Source: Excoecaria cochinchinensis
Taxonomy: Eukaryota > Streptophyta > Magnoliopsida > Malpighiales > Euphorbiaceae
Assembly (NCBI GenBank): GCA_947683425.1
Contig: CANTUQ010000109.1
Span: forward strand, 650,501 to 714,500
Direction of reading: 5' to 3'
DNA length: 64,000 nt
A model generated the notes under the pieces. That model was not told the DNA's origin. It was given only the letters and a program-made list of their open reading frames with translations, and searched no databases. Shown here in pieces: positions 47,200 through 60,033 of the stretch; the first letter of the stretch is position 1, and every line of letters starts with the position of its first letter. A program made the translations under genes and the position numbers.

Positions 47200-48722
47200 G
47201 AAAAATAAAAAGGAAAATTGTTAGAAAGGGTGGTTCAATTAGATTGCATAATTATCTTATAAAATTGTTTGATTGTTAGTGTTAATTTCTCTATACCTAC
47301 CCACCTACATCTTTCAAAGCAACAACAAATATATTCTTCAAACACTCAAGTCGATAACCGACTTCCAATTTCATCGTAATTAATTAATTTACACAAATAT
47401 CAATTTTATTAATGACATTGACCAACTGCAATCCTGCTGTTTATCTGATAATGTATGAATAGTTACATATATAATCATTGATCTCATAATTATGCATATA
47501 TGTATATACTGTATATATATATAGTAATGGAATACAGAAAATACCGACACCTAACGCATTTGAAAAGAATTGTCGCAACAAAGGACAATTCCAAGTCAAA
47601 TATTGGTAGGCTAAAAATTTGCTTATGTAATCACATAATTATTTACTAATATAATTCCTATTAAGTTGTTCCTCCTACTTATTAATTCAATAATTGTACA
47701 CTTATTTTTTAAAACAAATTTTAAAGTTTTTTTTTTAAAATAAACAAATTTTAAAGCTTGAATTTGGTTAAATAATTTTTTTTTTTATATATATACATAT
47801 ATACACATAGAAAATCATGCATGTGACCCTGTGCCACATCTCGTCGGATACCTTGTTATTATGTGAAATTTGTGTAATCATGTGAGATGTGTGTCAAATA
47901 TATGTATATATATGTATAATTTGTGTCTACCTAGCTACACCTTGCGCATTTGAAAAGAATTGTCGCCACAGAAAATAAATTCACAAGTGAAAGCTTGTTA
48001 GGCTAAAAATATGCTCATCTAATCACATAAATATTTAACAATAAAATTCCTATTCAGTTGTGCCTCCCACTTACTAATTCAATAATTGTACACTTATTTA
48101 TTTAAAACAAATTATTTAAGTTTGAATTTGATGGCCTTGCGAGGATGGCGGCTTCGTGTCTCCTGGGCAACCAATTTTCTGAGTCTCCTACAATGCAGAT
48201 TCTTCCTTTGCTGCGTAATTATGTATTTTGTATTCAGTCCAAATAAACTTTTATTTTGTACTGCTGAAATAAGAATATTGTTGTCACCAAATAAAATAGC
48301 AAAAAATATATTATTTCATGAATTTAAGAATGCATTTTACCCAAAAAAGAACTGATCAATCAATTTTAGCTATTGTTTGGCATTTTTGTCATCTTAAAAT
48401 TATATGACAACCTCAGCTGCATTTTCATCAACCTCTGCTCCATTTTCATCAACCTCTGCTCCATTTCATTTGACAATTTAAATTTTCATGTATTAATTCT
48501 TTTATTTATTACTTGAGCTTATACAAGATAATTTAAAAAGATGAAAATTGAGAAAAACAAAAGAACAAAAAACACACATAAAATAACACTGCCAATTAAA
48601 CTCCTCAGACATTGGATTATAATTAAACTCATCTGTGTAATCTCTTCCATTTCTTTCTGATTTTACCATCAAACTGCTTAATTATCTACTCTTCATCACT
48701 TCACTCCCATCAATCTTTCTAA
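46991..48722. other. Spacer between MULE-C and NLR2
   Basis: It holds (TA)n tracts at about 47116-47134 and 47158-47196 and a pair of diverged direct repeats, about 47553-47770 and 47942-48134 (GCATTTGAAAAGAATTGTCG at both starts). A short GC-richer patch at 48130-48230 shows no supported gene. From about 48370 it is the NLR2 upstream block shared with NLR1. Confidence 0.6.
47553..48134. repeat. Diverged direct repeat pair
   Basis: Two copies of about 200 bp share GCATTTGAAAAGAATTGTCG, TAGGCTAAAAAT, TAATCACATAA and TTCAATAATTGTACACTTAT in the same order. They are separated by about 170 bp. They could be relic LTRs or a local duplication. Confidence 0.7.
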
Positions 48723-48975
48723 ATGTCTGTTTATCTTTCTATTTTGAAGCAGTGGACTACAGATCCCATCCAAAACCACATAATTCTCCCCATTTTGAAC
48801 TTGTTGACTACAGATAACATCAAAAAATTCCTTCTTCTCCCCATTATTTGTTATACTGGGAAGCAGATTAAAGATCACCTCCTCAAATCCGTTTTTAATC
48901 AGCCCCACAAATGCGTTTTTGATCACCTCCACAAATACGTTTTTGTCCCTATCAGCTATCCTTTTAAGTGCGATA

Positions 48976-49414
48976 TGTTGGAATTTATGGACTTATATAA
49001 ATTAAATATGTGAATATTGTATATTATAAGCTATTAGAGTTTTAGTCCAAATAAAAGTGATCTGTTAAAGTCAAATTGGACTTAATAGTCGTCTTATTAA
49101 AATATGAAGGTTATATTATTAATGTGTAGAAACCTAAAGGATTTAAAACTAATTTATGATGGGCAAATTAGTAAATAAGTCATTCTATAAATAGGTTATG
49201 GTCCTGGTTGCACAGGGTAACCCTAACCCTAATTTTCTCTCAAGTATCCCATTGCTTCAGAGAAAAATTCAGATCTCTGTGTCAACTAGAAACCCTGAAA
49301 CCTTCAACATATTTTAATGGCTATGGATTCAGGTATGCTTCCGCATTTATTCTATTCTTAATGTTTTGTCATGATCGATTAATGGGCTATTATGTATTTA
49401 ACAATTTTCTAACA
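48976..49414 (+). repeat. Copia-2 5' LTR
   Basis: Begins TGTTGGAATTTATGGAC and ends TTTTCTAACA. It contains a TATAAATA box (49186-49193) and AACCCTAACCCTAA shortly after it. It also carries ATGGCTATGGATTCAGGTATG (two ATGs and a candidate splice donor) at 49317-49337. Confidence 0.97.
49186..49193 (+). promoter_or_regulatory. Copia-2 LTR TATA box
   Basis: TATAAATA in the LTR, followed by GC-richer leader sequence. It is the likely core promoter, with transcription starting some 30 bp downstream. Confidence 0.65.
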
Positions 49415-52400
49415 ATTGGTATCAGAGCCTAATTCGTGTTGAATCATTAAGAATTGATTTTTAGGGTTTTAATTCTTTTAAATTGATTAAAGATTTTATT
49501 CAATATTATTTTTGTTATTTATGGCCGAATGATTCAGTTTGCTTAATTTGGGTTTAGCAATTTGATTGCTTTTGGGTTTCGTTGTTTTCTTTTATCTCCC
49601 AGTATAATCAAATTGCTTGATGAATATTATTTTAATTTTGGATTTCTCGGCAAACAAATTATTTTATTTCGGTTTTGTGTTTGGATTTCACGGCACATAA
49701 ATTCTTTTAATTCGGGTTTCATGAATTTGGCTGGCTTTTGTATCATGGAACAGATATTGTATTCTGTTAATAAAAAAAAAAAAAAAATATATAATAACTG
49801 GTTCAGTAGAAAAAAGGAATCCCGCTGCACAGAGAGGTGAGGTTGGAGATGATGGCATAATTGTCATTTTATTAAGGATAATGTTGTCTTTGCATATTAA
49901 AAGGTATACTGTACAAGAACAATTTGGTTTTAGCAATTGTTTGGTCTTTTAGGGGCATAATCGTCATTGTGGTTCAAAATTAATTAAAATTGGTGGTGAT
50001 TGACATTGCTACGTTTTGAACTCAGGATTAGTAGTTGTTTTTGACATGACTCCATCCATTGTGCTATACTCTTTTAAGTGTTATAATTTGTTTCAAAATG
50101 AAACATGTAACAGACTTTATGTGTTTATTCATTATTTAATTCTTTTGGCAATAATTCATATGAATTATTATACTTTCATAGCTATGAATAAATTCTGCTG
50201 ATATTATTATTTTGTGTCATAAATTTTTAATGGAAAATATTAATTATTTAGTATTATGATTAATATTTTTATATTTATTTGTATAATTAAAGTTTAGATT
50301 CAAATTTGGCATAAGCTTTAATTACTGATATTTTAATTTATTTAATTGAAGCAATATGTTGCCAAAGTAACCTCTATTGTGTAGGTTAATTAAATCAAAA
50401 TATTAGGAATGAATATATATATTTATGTTCGAAATTTTATGCGGATAATAGCCGGCCCAAATGAAGGTTATTATTGTCTGGCCAAAATTAGAACATATTT
50501 GTGGTAATAAATATGTGATAATTATTTGGGTTTCCATGTGAATGTTGAGTCGGTCCAAAGAAAGGCTTGATATTTGACAGGAATTTATTATCAATATTTG
50601 ATTACTGCACCAAGATTACCACTTACAAATTGATTTTTCTGTCCAAAGACTAAATTTCAATGTTGTGTTAGGTGTCTTGTGATGGGATTGGCCATTATTT
50701 TTGAATCTATTATTTTATGAAATTTAAAGTATTAATTGTGAGCTTGATATATTTTTTTGTTGTTCTCTGAATTCAGAAAATACCTCTACTGGTTCAATAT
50801 CTGCAAATATTAATTCACTTCCTATGCTGAATGGCACAAATTTTAAGAAATGGAAAGAGAACGTTACTATCGTTCTAGGTTGCATGGATCTAGACTATGC
50901 GCTTCGGGTTGAGCCTCCTGCTCCTCTTACAGCTGAAAGTTCCTCAGAACAAAAGAGAAACTTTGAGAAGTGGGAGCGCTCAAATCGCTTAAGTCTAATG
51001 ATCATGAGGCATGCAATTCTAGATACATTCAAGGACACTGCGTCCGAAAATCAAAATGCCAAATCGTTCCTTGAAACCCTTGAAAAACGCTTTGCTAAAA
51101 GCGAAAAGGCGGAAGCAAGCAGTTTGATAAACAAACTTGTTTCCATGAGGTATAAGGGCAATGGGAGCATAAGGGAATATATTTTGGCAATGGAGCAGAT
51201 TGCATCCAGGCTAAAGGCACTAAAATTAGAAATTTCTGAGGATTTATTGGTGCATTTAGTTTTTATCTCTCTTCCTTCACAATTCAGTCAAGTTCAGGTG
51301 AGTTATAATACTCAAAGGGAGAAGTGGACTCTTAATGAGCTCATTTCTCATCTGGTGAATGAGGAAGATAGGATAAAGCTTGGAAAAGCAGAAAGTGCTC
51401 ACTTGGCATTATCTTCCAAGGGCTACAATAAGAAAAGGAAGAAGGATACAGAAGCTGCTGAACAAAAGAAGCAACGTAAGGAAAATAAAGATAAAATTCA
51501 ACAATCTGGTTGCTTCTTCTGTAAAGGAACTTCTCATAAGAAAAAGGATTGTACCAAATATCATGCTTGGCGTGCAAAGAAAGGTACATTTCATGCTTTT
51601 GTTTGTTCTGAAGTTAATTTAATTTCAGTACCTAGATACACTTGGTGGATAGATTCAGGTGCCACTACTCACATAAGTGTATCTATGCAGGGTTGCCTGA
51701 GCTGCCGAAAGCCGAGTGATGATGAAAGATACATCTATGTAGGCAATGGCAAGCAAATTGAAGTTGAGGCAATAGGCACTTTTAGGTTATTATTAAAGAC
51801 TGGAATTTATTTAGATTTGAAGGAGACTTTTATTGTACCGTCATTTAGGCGGAATTTAATTTCTGTTTCTGTATTGGACAAATCAGGATATTGTTGTTCT
51901 TTTGGAAACAGTCAGTTTAGTCTTTTTCAAAGTTTAAATCTTATTGGTTCTGGTTCTTTATCAAGTAATGATAACCTATATTTGCTTGATACGATTGCTT
52001 CATATAATGAAACCATGCATGTGGGTACTAAAAGAAAATTAACTAATGAGAATTCTGTATCACTTTGGCACAAGAGATTAGGCCACATTTCTAAACAAAG
52101 AATTGAAAGGCTTGTGTCAAATGGAATTCTTGATTCACTTGATTTTTCAGATTCTGAAATCTGTATTGAGTGTATTAAAGGAAAACAAACAAACAAAAGG
52201 AGATTAGGTGCTAACAGATCTACAGAAGTCTTAGAACTAATACATACAGACATCTGTGGACCATTCGCTACTGCTTCTTGGAATGGTCAACGATACTTTA
52301 TTACGTTCATAGACGATTATTCACGTTATGGGTACCTTTATCTCATTCATGAGAAGTCCCAAGCCTTGGATGTGTTCAAATCCTTTAAAGCTGAGGTTGA

Positions 52401-54840
52401 AAATCAACTAAATAAAAGGATTAAAACAGTTAGATCTGACCGTGGTGGAGAATACTATGGTAGATATGACGGATCAGGTGAACAACGTCCAGGGCCATTT
52501 GCTAAATTCCTAGAGGAATGTGGAATCGTCCCACAGTACACCATGCCAGGAAGTCCTAACATGAATGGTGTAGCTGAAAGACGAAATAGGACATTAAAGG
52601 ACATGGTAAGGAGTATGATCAGTCATACTACTTTGCCAGATTCACTCTGGGGAGAGGCATTAAAGACTGCAGCTTACATCCTTAACAGAGTTCCAACTAA
52701 AGCAACGACCAAAACCCCTTATGAACTATGGACGGGTAAGAAACCCAGCTTAAAACATTTACACATTTGGGGTTGTCCAACTGAGGCAAGGCCTTATAGG
52801 CCAAATGAAACAAAATTGGACTCAAGAACGGTCAGTAGCTATTTTGTTGGATATTCTGAAAGGTCTCGGGGGTACAAATTTTATGATCCCACTAAAAGAT
52901 CATTTTTTGAGACGGGAAATGCTAAGTTCTTTGAGGATGTTGAATTTGGAGGGGGAGATAAGGTTAGAAACTTTGTCTTTGAAGAGGAATTTATTTCTCT
53001 TCCTACAGTTGTGATTGACCATGATCAGGATCAAAATTTTCTTCCTGACACGGTTCAAGAAGCAACACCAGAACCACAAGACAATGTCGAAAATCTCCTG
53101 GATCCTGTTCAACAGGTTATTCCTGAAGAACAAACTCAACAACCTCAAGAACAAATGCCATTAAGAAGATCCACTAGAGAAAGGAGAAGTGCAATTTCAG
53201 ATGATTATATTGTATTTCTCCAAGAGCATGAGGTAGACAATGAAATGATGGAAGATGATCCAATCAACTTCCGTCAGGCTATTGAAAGCTCAAAATCTCA
53301 AGAGTGGATCAATGCCATGAATGAGGAAATAAAGTCTATGAAAGACAACGAGGTTTGGGATCTTGTCCCATTGCCTGAAGGTATGAAACCTATTAGTTGT
53401 AAATGGATATTTAAAACCAAGAGGGATTCAAAAGGTAATGTGGAGAGATATAAGGCTCGCCTTGTTGCCAAAGGCTTTACTCAAAAGGAAGGCATTGATT
53501 ATAAAGAGACTTTCTCTCCAGTTTCATCGAAAGACTCTTTTAGAATAATAATGGCACTTGTAGCACATTTTGACCTTGAGTTGCATCAGATGGATGTTAA
53601 GACAGCGTTTCTCAATGGCGACATTGATGAAACAATTTATATGGAACAACCAGAAAACTTTGTTTCAGAACATTCAAAGCAAATGGTTTGTAAATTAAAG
53701 AAATCCATCTATGGACTCAAACAAGCTTCTCGTCAGTGGTATCACAAATTTCATCAAATTGTCATTTCTTTCGGTTTTCATATAAATGCAGTTGATGAAT
53801 GTATATATCACAAGTTCAGTGGGAGTAAGTACATTTTTCTGGTATTATATGTTGATGACATATTGCTTGCCAGCAATGATATAGGCATATTGCATGAAAC
53901 CAAGAGATTTTTATCAAAGAAATTTGAAATGAAAGATCTTGGCGACGCCTCTTTTGTATTAGGAATTAAGATATATCGGAATCGCTCTCAGGGCATTCTT
54001 GGATTATCACAAAAGAGCTATATCGAAAAGATTCTCAAAAGGTTTGGCATGTAAAATTGTAAACCAGGAGATACCCCAGTAGCTAAAGGAGATAAACTTA
54101 GTCGCAATCAGTGCCCTAAGAATGAACTCGAGTCTAAGGAAATGCAAAACATTCCTTATGCTTCAGCTATAGGAAGTCTATTGTATGCTCAAGTTTGTAC
54201 ACGTCCGGATATTGCATACATTGTTGGAATATTAGGCAGATATTTAAGTGAACCAGGCATGGATCATTGGAAAGCAGCTAAAAGGGTTATGCGGTATCTA
54301 CAGAGAACAAAAGATTACATGCTCACATATAAGAGATCGGATCAGTTAGAGATCATTGGGTATTCCGACTCTGATTTTGCTGGATACCAAGACAGTCGAA
54401 AATCCACTTCAGGCTACATTTACTTGCTGGCTGGAGGAGCCATTTCTTGGAAAAGTGTGAAACAATCACTCACGGCTTCTTCCACCATGGAAGCTGAATT
54501 TGTAGCATGTCATGAGGCATCCAATCAAGGGATATGGTTAAAAAATTTTGTCACAGGGCTGCGAATTGTGGATAGTATTGAAAGGCCATTGAAGTTATTT
54601 TGTGACAATAAATCAGCAGTACTGTATTCCAAAAACAATAGGAGCTCTTCGAAGTCTAAACATATAGACATTAAGTTCCTGATTGTTAAAGAAAGAGTTC
54701 AGAGTGGTCAAATATCTATAAAGCATATTGGCACAAACTCCATGATTGCGGATCCGCTTACTAAAGGATTAATACCCAAGGTCTTTCATGAGCACACTGC
54801 TCACATGGGTATTATACTATTAGATGATATATCAATTTAG
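49317..54840 (+). CDS. Copia-2 gag-pol polyprotein, one internal stop
   Basis: Encodes the proteins for reverse transcription and integration. Order: gag UBN2-type region (MLNGTNFKKW at 50824), CCHC knuckle (CFFCKGTSHKKKDC, about 51510), protease (WWIDSGATTHIS, about 51643), GAG-pre-integrase (LWHKRLGHIS), integrase (HTDICGPF, RSDRGGEYYG, NGVAERRNRTLKD), RT (GLKQASRQWY, YVDDILLAS), RNase H (YSDSDFAG, FCDNKSAV). TAA 54052-54054 interrupts it between RT and RNase H, where Gln is expected; the frame resumes to TAG 54838-54840. No ATG precedes 50824 in the open exon. A 16-nt exon in the LTR (ATG 49317, donor 49333) joined to an acceptor ending at 50776 gives MAMDSE and an in-frame read, 1359 codons in total. 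That splice is inferred. Confidence 0.85.
49417..49428 (+). other. Copia-2 primer binding site
   Basis: TGGTATCAGAGC, complementary to the 3' end of initiator tRNA-Met, lies 2 nt after the 5' LTR end, as in most plant Copia elements. Confidence 0.93.
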
Positions 54841-55267
54841 TGGGAGTTTGTACTTATAGATGCTTGAATTTATTTTGGTTGACATGTCATATGGATATTT
54901 TTATGGGTACATAAAGTTTATCATTCAGTTATACAGTTTCCACTCTCTACTTTGTTTGATCTCATTAAGCAATAAGGTTGGACCAGTTGGAAATAGGCAT
55001 GTTAAAGATCACATTACATGATATTTCCATGCTACACATCCATATTTGATCCATGTTGTTGGTTATATTAATATATGTGACCATTGTTGGGTTTAGTTAC
55101 GATAAATGTAACGAAGATCTCTTTGATCCTATGTTGATATAATTCATGAACGGGATTGTCAAAGACGATTTCAGTTATGATAGCATTTTTGAGCTCATAA
55201 AGTATTATATAATATACAACTAATGAGGTTATTGCATATTTATATGTATAAAGTCCAAGTGGGAGAT
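54841..55267. other. Copia-2 3' untranslated region
   Basis: No coding pattern between the pol stop and the 3' LTR. Confidence 0.7.
55257..55267 (+). other. Copia-2 polypurine tract
   Basis: AAGTGGGAGAT lies immediately before the 3' LTR and would prime plus-strand synthesis. A similar TAGTGGGAG lies at the pol stop codon. Confidence 0.75.
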
Positions 55268-55712
55268 TGTTGGAATTTATGGACTTATATAAATTAAATA
55301 TGTGAATATTGTATATTATAAGCTATTAGAGTTTTAGTCCAAATAAAAGTGATCTGATTAAGTTAAAGTCAAATTGGACTTAATAGTCGTCTTATTAAAA
55401 TATGAAGGTTATATTATTAATGTGTAGAAACCTAAAGGACTTAAAACTAATTTATGATGGGCAAATTAGTAAATAAGTCATTCTATAAATAGGTTATGGT
55501 CCTGGTTGCACAGGGTAACCCTAACCCTAATTTTCTCTCAAGTACCCCATTGCTTCAGAGAAAAATTCAGATCTCTGTGTCAACTAGAAACCCTGAAACC
55601 TTCAACATATTTTAATGGCTATGGATTCAGGTATGCTTCCGCATTTATTCTATTATTAATGTTTTGACATGATCGATTAATGGGCTATTATGTATTTAAC
55701 AATTTTCTAACA
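55268..55712 (+). repeat. Copia-2 3' LTR
   Basis: Matches the 5' LTR except for four substitutions and a 6-bp difference (GTGATCTGATTAAGTTAAAG here, GTGATCTGTTAAAG in the 5' copy). Ends in TAACA followed by CGATAGC of NLR2. Confidence 0.97.
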
Positions 55713-58240
55713 CGATAGCTATGTCGAGAAACTCAATAAGCAGACCGAGGACCTGAAGGAGAGGAGACAGCTGGGAGCAATCCGTTTTTGAAGATGAGGA
55801 TGTTACCAAATGGCTGAGCAGTGCGAAAAATGAGATTAATGAAGCGGAGGTACTCATTCAGGGGAAAGAAGAAGCCAAGATGAAGAAGTGCTTATTTGGG
55901 TTGTGTCCCGATTTGAAGAGTCGCTATCAGCTCAGCAAGGAAGCAGACAAGAAAGCTTCAGCCATCGATAAGCTTCGAAATCAACAAGGATTAGTTCCAT
56001 TTTCATCTCTCCCGCCTCTGCATCAGAGAGCTGAGCCGTCTGTGTATAATCGCGAAGCCTTGCTATCAAGGGTGTTGATCTTAGACCAAGTTATGGATGC
56101 GCTCAAAGATCCTAATCTTTACATGATTGGGGTCTACGGCTTAGGAGGCGTGGGGAAGACCACACTAGCGAAGGAGGTCCTAGGGAGAGCTGTGGAAGAG
56201 AAAATGTTTAAACGTGTGGTTGTGGTTCCCGTTTCTCAATGGCCAGATCTGGGAAAGATTCAAGAACAAATTGCAGATTTCGTTGACCTGACATTTGACG
56301 CACAGAGAAAGGCTAGGAGGGCAATTCAACTTAAAGAGAGGTTGGAGAAGTCCAAGGTACTCATCATTCTCAATGATATATGGACAAAACTTGAACTAAA
56401 TGATGTAGGGATTCCTCTCGGGACTGAATGCAAAGGCAGCAAATTGTTGCTCACATCAAGAAGCCAGGATGTTTTATCTCGTGAGATGGGCACAGAGAAA
56501 TCATTCTCACTTGAGGTTCTTGGGGAAGAAGAGGGATGGAGTTTGTTCCAGATGACTCTGGCGGATGCTAACAATCCAGAATTACTGGATATAGCAATTA
56601 AAGTTGCCGAGAAATGTTCCGGCTTGCCCTTCCTAATCAACATTGTTGCAGCAGATTTGAAGAATAAGGAGTTGAGTGCATGGGAAGATGCCCTGGTGCA
56701 GCTATCCGATTTTGGCAATGAAGAAATACATGGAAAGGTGCACGAGGTTCTTAAGTCAAGCTACGAGAATCTGCCTAGTAATGAAGTGAAGTCATTGTTC
56801 TTACTCTGTTCTTTGTTCGGGCAATCTAATATTCCGACCAACCACTTGCTGACATATGCTATGGGGCTCGGTTTGTTTGAAATCATTGTTGGAGTCAAAC
56901 AAGCAAGAGATAGATTGTGTCGAATGATTGAAAAGTTGAAAACAGAGAACTTGTTGCTAGATGGGGACATAAATGGCCATGTGAAAATGCATGATGTTGT
57001 TCTAGATTTTGCTCGCTCAATTGCAACCAAGGACCAACATGCATTTTTTGGTATTACTGGCAATGGTTTGAGGCAATTATGACCAGCGGATGAGAATTGT
57101 ACTAGAATTGTTCTGCATCACTGCGATATCTCTGAGCTTTCTGAAGGTCTAAAATATCCAAAGGCAGAGTTATTGTCTCTTTTCTCTGAAGATTTGGATT
57201 TGGTAATTCCTGATTTGTTTTTTAAAGGTATTAGCAAGCTTAGAGTATTGAATTTGACAAGGATGTGTTTAATTGCCCTGCCTTCATCGCTTCGATTCCT
57301 ATCAAACCTTTATTCATTGTATATGCATCAATGCCGTTTGAAAGATGTAGGCATCATTGGGGATTTGAAACAACTGGAGTTTCTTAGTTTTGAGAATTCC
57401 GATATTGTTGAGTTGCCGACACAATTAGGGGAATTAACTCAACTCAAGTCACTAAATTTGACCAAATGCAGCTATCTCAATGTTATTCCTCCAAAGGTTT
57501 TACCTAAACTGTTCCTTTTAGAAGAATTGTACATTGAAAGTTTTGATAAGTGGGATCTGCATGGCAATGCAAGCCTTATGGAGTTGGAAGAATTGAGGAA
57601 ATTGACAACTTTGGAAGTACAAGTATCTTTTCCCAAGAAATTACCAAATCAGCTCTTCTCAGAGGGATTGAAAAGGTATAGAATATTAATAGGGAATAAA
57701 TATTGGCATTGTGATGAGGAACATGGAACCTGGAGGACACTAAAGCTAATGCTAAAGACAAGTATCCATTTGGAGGATGGACTTAAAAAGTTGTTGGGAT
57801 GGAGTGAAGATATCTTTTTAGGGGAGGTAAAAGTAATGGAGAATGGGTTGTATGATCTAAATGAGGACGGCTTTCCAAAATTGAAGCATCTCTACATTTA
57901 TAACAATGAAGCCATTCGACATATCATCGATTCCACAGTGTGGGTTTCATGCGATGCCTTTCCAATATTAGAGACGTTGGATTTTCATACATTAAATAGC
58001 TTGGAGGAGATTTGTCATGGTCGACTTGGAACGGGGTCATTTAGTAAGCTGCGAACTTTAAATATCTGGAATTGTGGTAAATTGAAGAAACTCTTCTCAT
58101 TTTCCACTGCTAAAAATTTGTCGCAACTTCAAGAAATGGAAGTGAGTTATTGTCATATTCTGGAAGCTATTATTGCGGAAGGAAGTGAAGATGGGATTTG
58201 CAACCCAAGAAAGGTGTCTTCGGAAACACAAACTGAAATG

Positions 58241-59156
58241 GTATGTAAATCAAATGCTTTCAACTTAATTATTTCTGATTATATTTCCTTTATTTAAATT
58301 TATTTATTTATTAAGAAATTTATATATATAACTTTATAAGGTATAGATGATGTATTTTATGTATAATATAGTAATCCATATTAAATATCATAATACATTA
58401 ACAAATATATATCTTAATGATTAATTTCATACCAAAAATTTGGTCTCATTTTTCTTTTTTGCCAATAAACTGCTAATATCTTTGTACACTGATTTGGTCT
58501 AATTAATGGTATAATTTAGTATACGAATTTTATTGATTATAAGTTTTAGTATATAATAACAAATTTTAAATCTGATAAACTCTCTAAAAATTTTATCTAT
58601 ATTAATTTCATTTTAGGATGTATTTTATTAATTTGTTATAAATATCTATATGTACCTATAATAATTACAATAGAGCTAGACTAATTACAATAGTGCTAGA
58701 CTCTCATAATTTTTTTTTTTGGTTAAAATTAATATTAAGGAGATAAATTTAGATGAAATCAATATTAAAGGAGACAAATAATCAAACTTAAAAGGATAAA
58801 TTTGAAATTTATTATAAAATTTTAGGGGTAAAAAGTTATTTTTTTAAAAAGATAATTATTTTTATTTGGAAAGAATGATTTAGATTTATATCTTTTTGAA
58901 ATGCTTAAATTTTAATTGTTTCTATCTACTGGCATTTACTATTGGATTGCCTTCTTTGGATTAGTTTAAATAAGACATATTGGTATTTAACTAATTAGAA
59001 ATAAAAAAAAAAAAAAAAGAAAGAATATATATTTTTTTTGAGAGTTTGATATAAAAGCCTACAATAATAAGCAAATTAAAACATTATTTCCTTCTTTTTA
59101 TCAATCTTTAACACAAAAATGGGATGTTTTTCCAAGGTTTTCTCTACTCCTTGTCA

Positions 59157-59193
<37 letters not shown>

Positions 59194-60033
59194 GTAATAA
59201 AGAGTATGAAAACAATCTCAAATTTTGTTGGCTAAGGGTGTCAACAATATGGTGCTATTTATAACTTTTCCATTTACTTGTCCATATGCAATTAATTTTG
59301 TAGATTATATTTTAACACATGAATTTTATTAATTTGTTATAAACATCTATATTTGCTACTATTTGTACCTATAATAATTACAATAGTCCTAATAGTCCTG
59401 GTCTCTAATAGGCTCATGTATAAGACAAGATTTTTATTCCACTGACACCTAAAACCTTCATAAAAAATTGTACCATCAAAGTTAATTATTTTGCTTAATT
59501 TCACCTATTTCTATAACGGAAATTTGCAATTCAATTAACTTTTAGTTATAAAATAACTTTTATAATTAGTTACATCACAACTTCTGGAATTCAAGTACCT
59601 TTACTCTGTTTACAAAATTATGAAAACAAGGATTTAGATAATGCATGCATGATAAATATGTGTAGACTTTTTGTTTTAGCTATTATTCCTGATTAATTTG
59701 GTGCAAATCGATTGGATTGATCCCATTTGGTAGCATTAAAACGATTACGCTAATATGATAGTTTTCTGTGGTACCAAATAGCCACTCATTTGTTTGATCA
59801 TATATATTAGATGCATGCGCTAAAAATGTTTCCTCTATATTAGTTTATTTAAATAATTGCTCTATAAGTAATATTTTTTAATATCTTCTATGTTGATTGT
59901 TTTTTAAGACAATCAAATTATCTACTATATATGAAGCGTTTATGTTTGTATATACAAAAAACACAATGGACTATTTTCATGTCAGTTTTTATTGGAAAAC
60001 TTGATAATGAAATGAAGCAATGTGTATGGACAG
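58241..60033. other. NLR2 intron 1
   Basis: Its start matches the intron after NLR1 exon 2 (GTATGTAAATCAAATGCTTTC). It lacks the NLR1 (AT)n tract. The hAT-like insert of NLR1 intron 1 is absent. A short poly-A and the (AAT)n tract at 59156-59200 are the only repeats seen. Confidence 0.7.
59156..59200. repeat. (AAT)n microsatellite in NLR2 intron
   Basis: About 13 AAT repeats with one AGT interruption, at the place collinear with 28482-28543 in NLR1. Confidence 0.95.

Larger units (their letters stand above)
48976..55712 (+). mobile_element. Copia-2: full-length LTR retrotransposon
   Basis: 6737 bp between 5-bp target duplications CGATA (48971-48975, 55713-55717). The NLR1 sequence at this place shows the empty site. 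LTRs are TG...CA bounded, 439 and 445 bp, and differ by four substitutions and one 6-bp indel by my count, so the insertion is recent. A tRNA-iMet primer site, polypurine tract and complete gag-pol domains are present. One premature stop in pol is the only coding lesion I see. Confidence 0.97.

Noticed and set aside
48086..48355. Small frame in the GC-richer patch before NLR2
   Set aside because: No recognisable product, no splice context, and different frames look equally plausible.
49216..49232. AACCCTAACCCTAA in the Copia-2 LTR as an interstitial telomere repeat
   Set aside because: Only two units occur, once per LTR, near the expected transcription start. This is the common telo-box type leader motif and not telomeric DNA.
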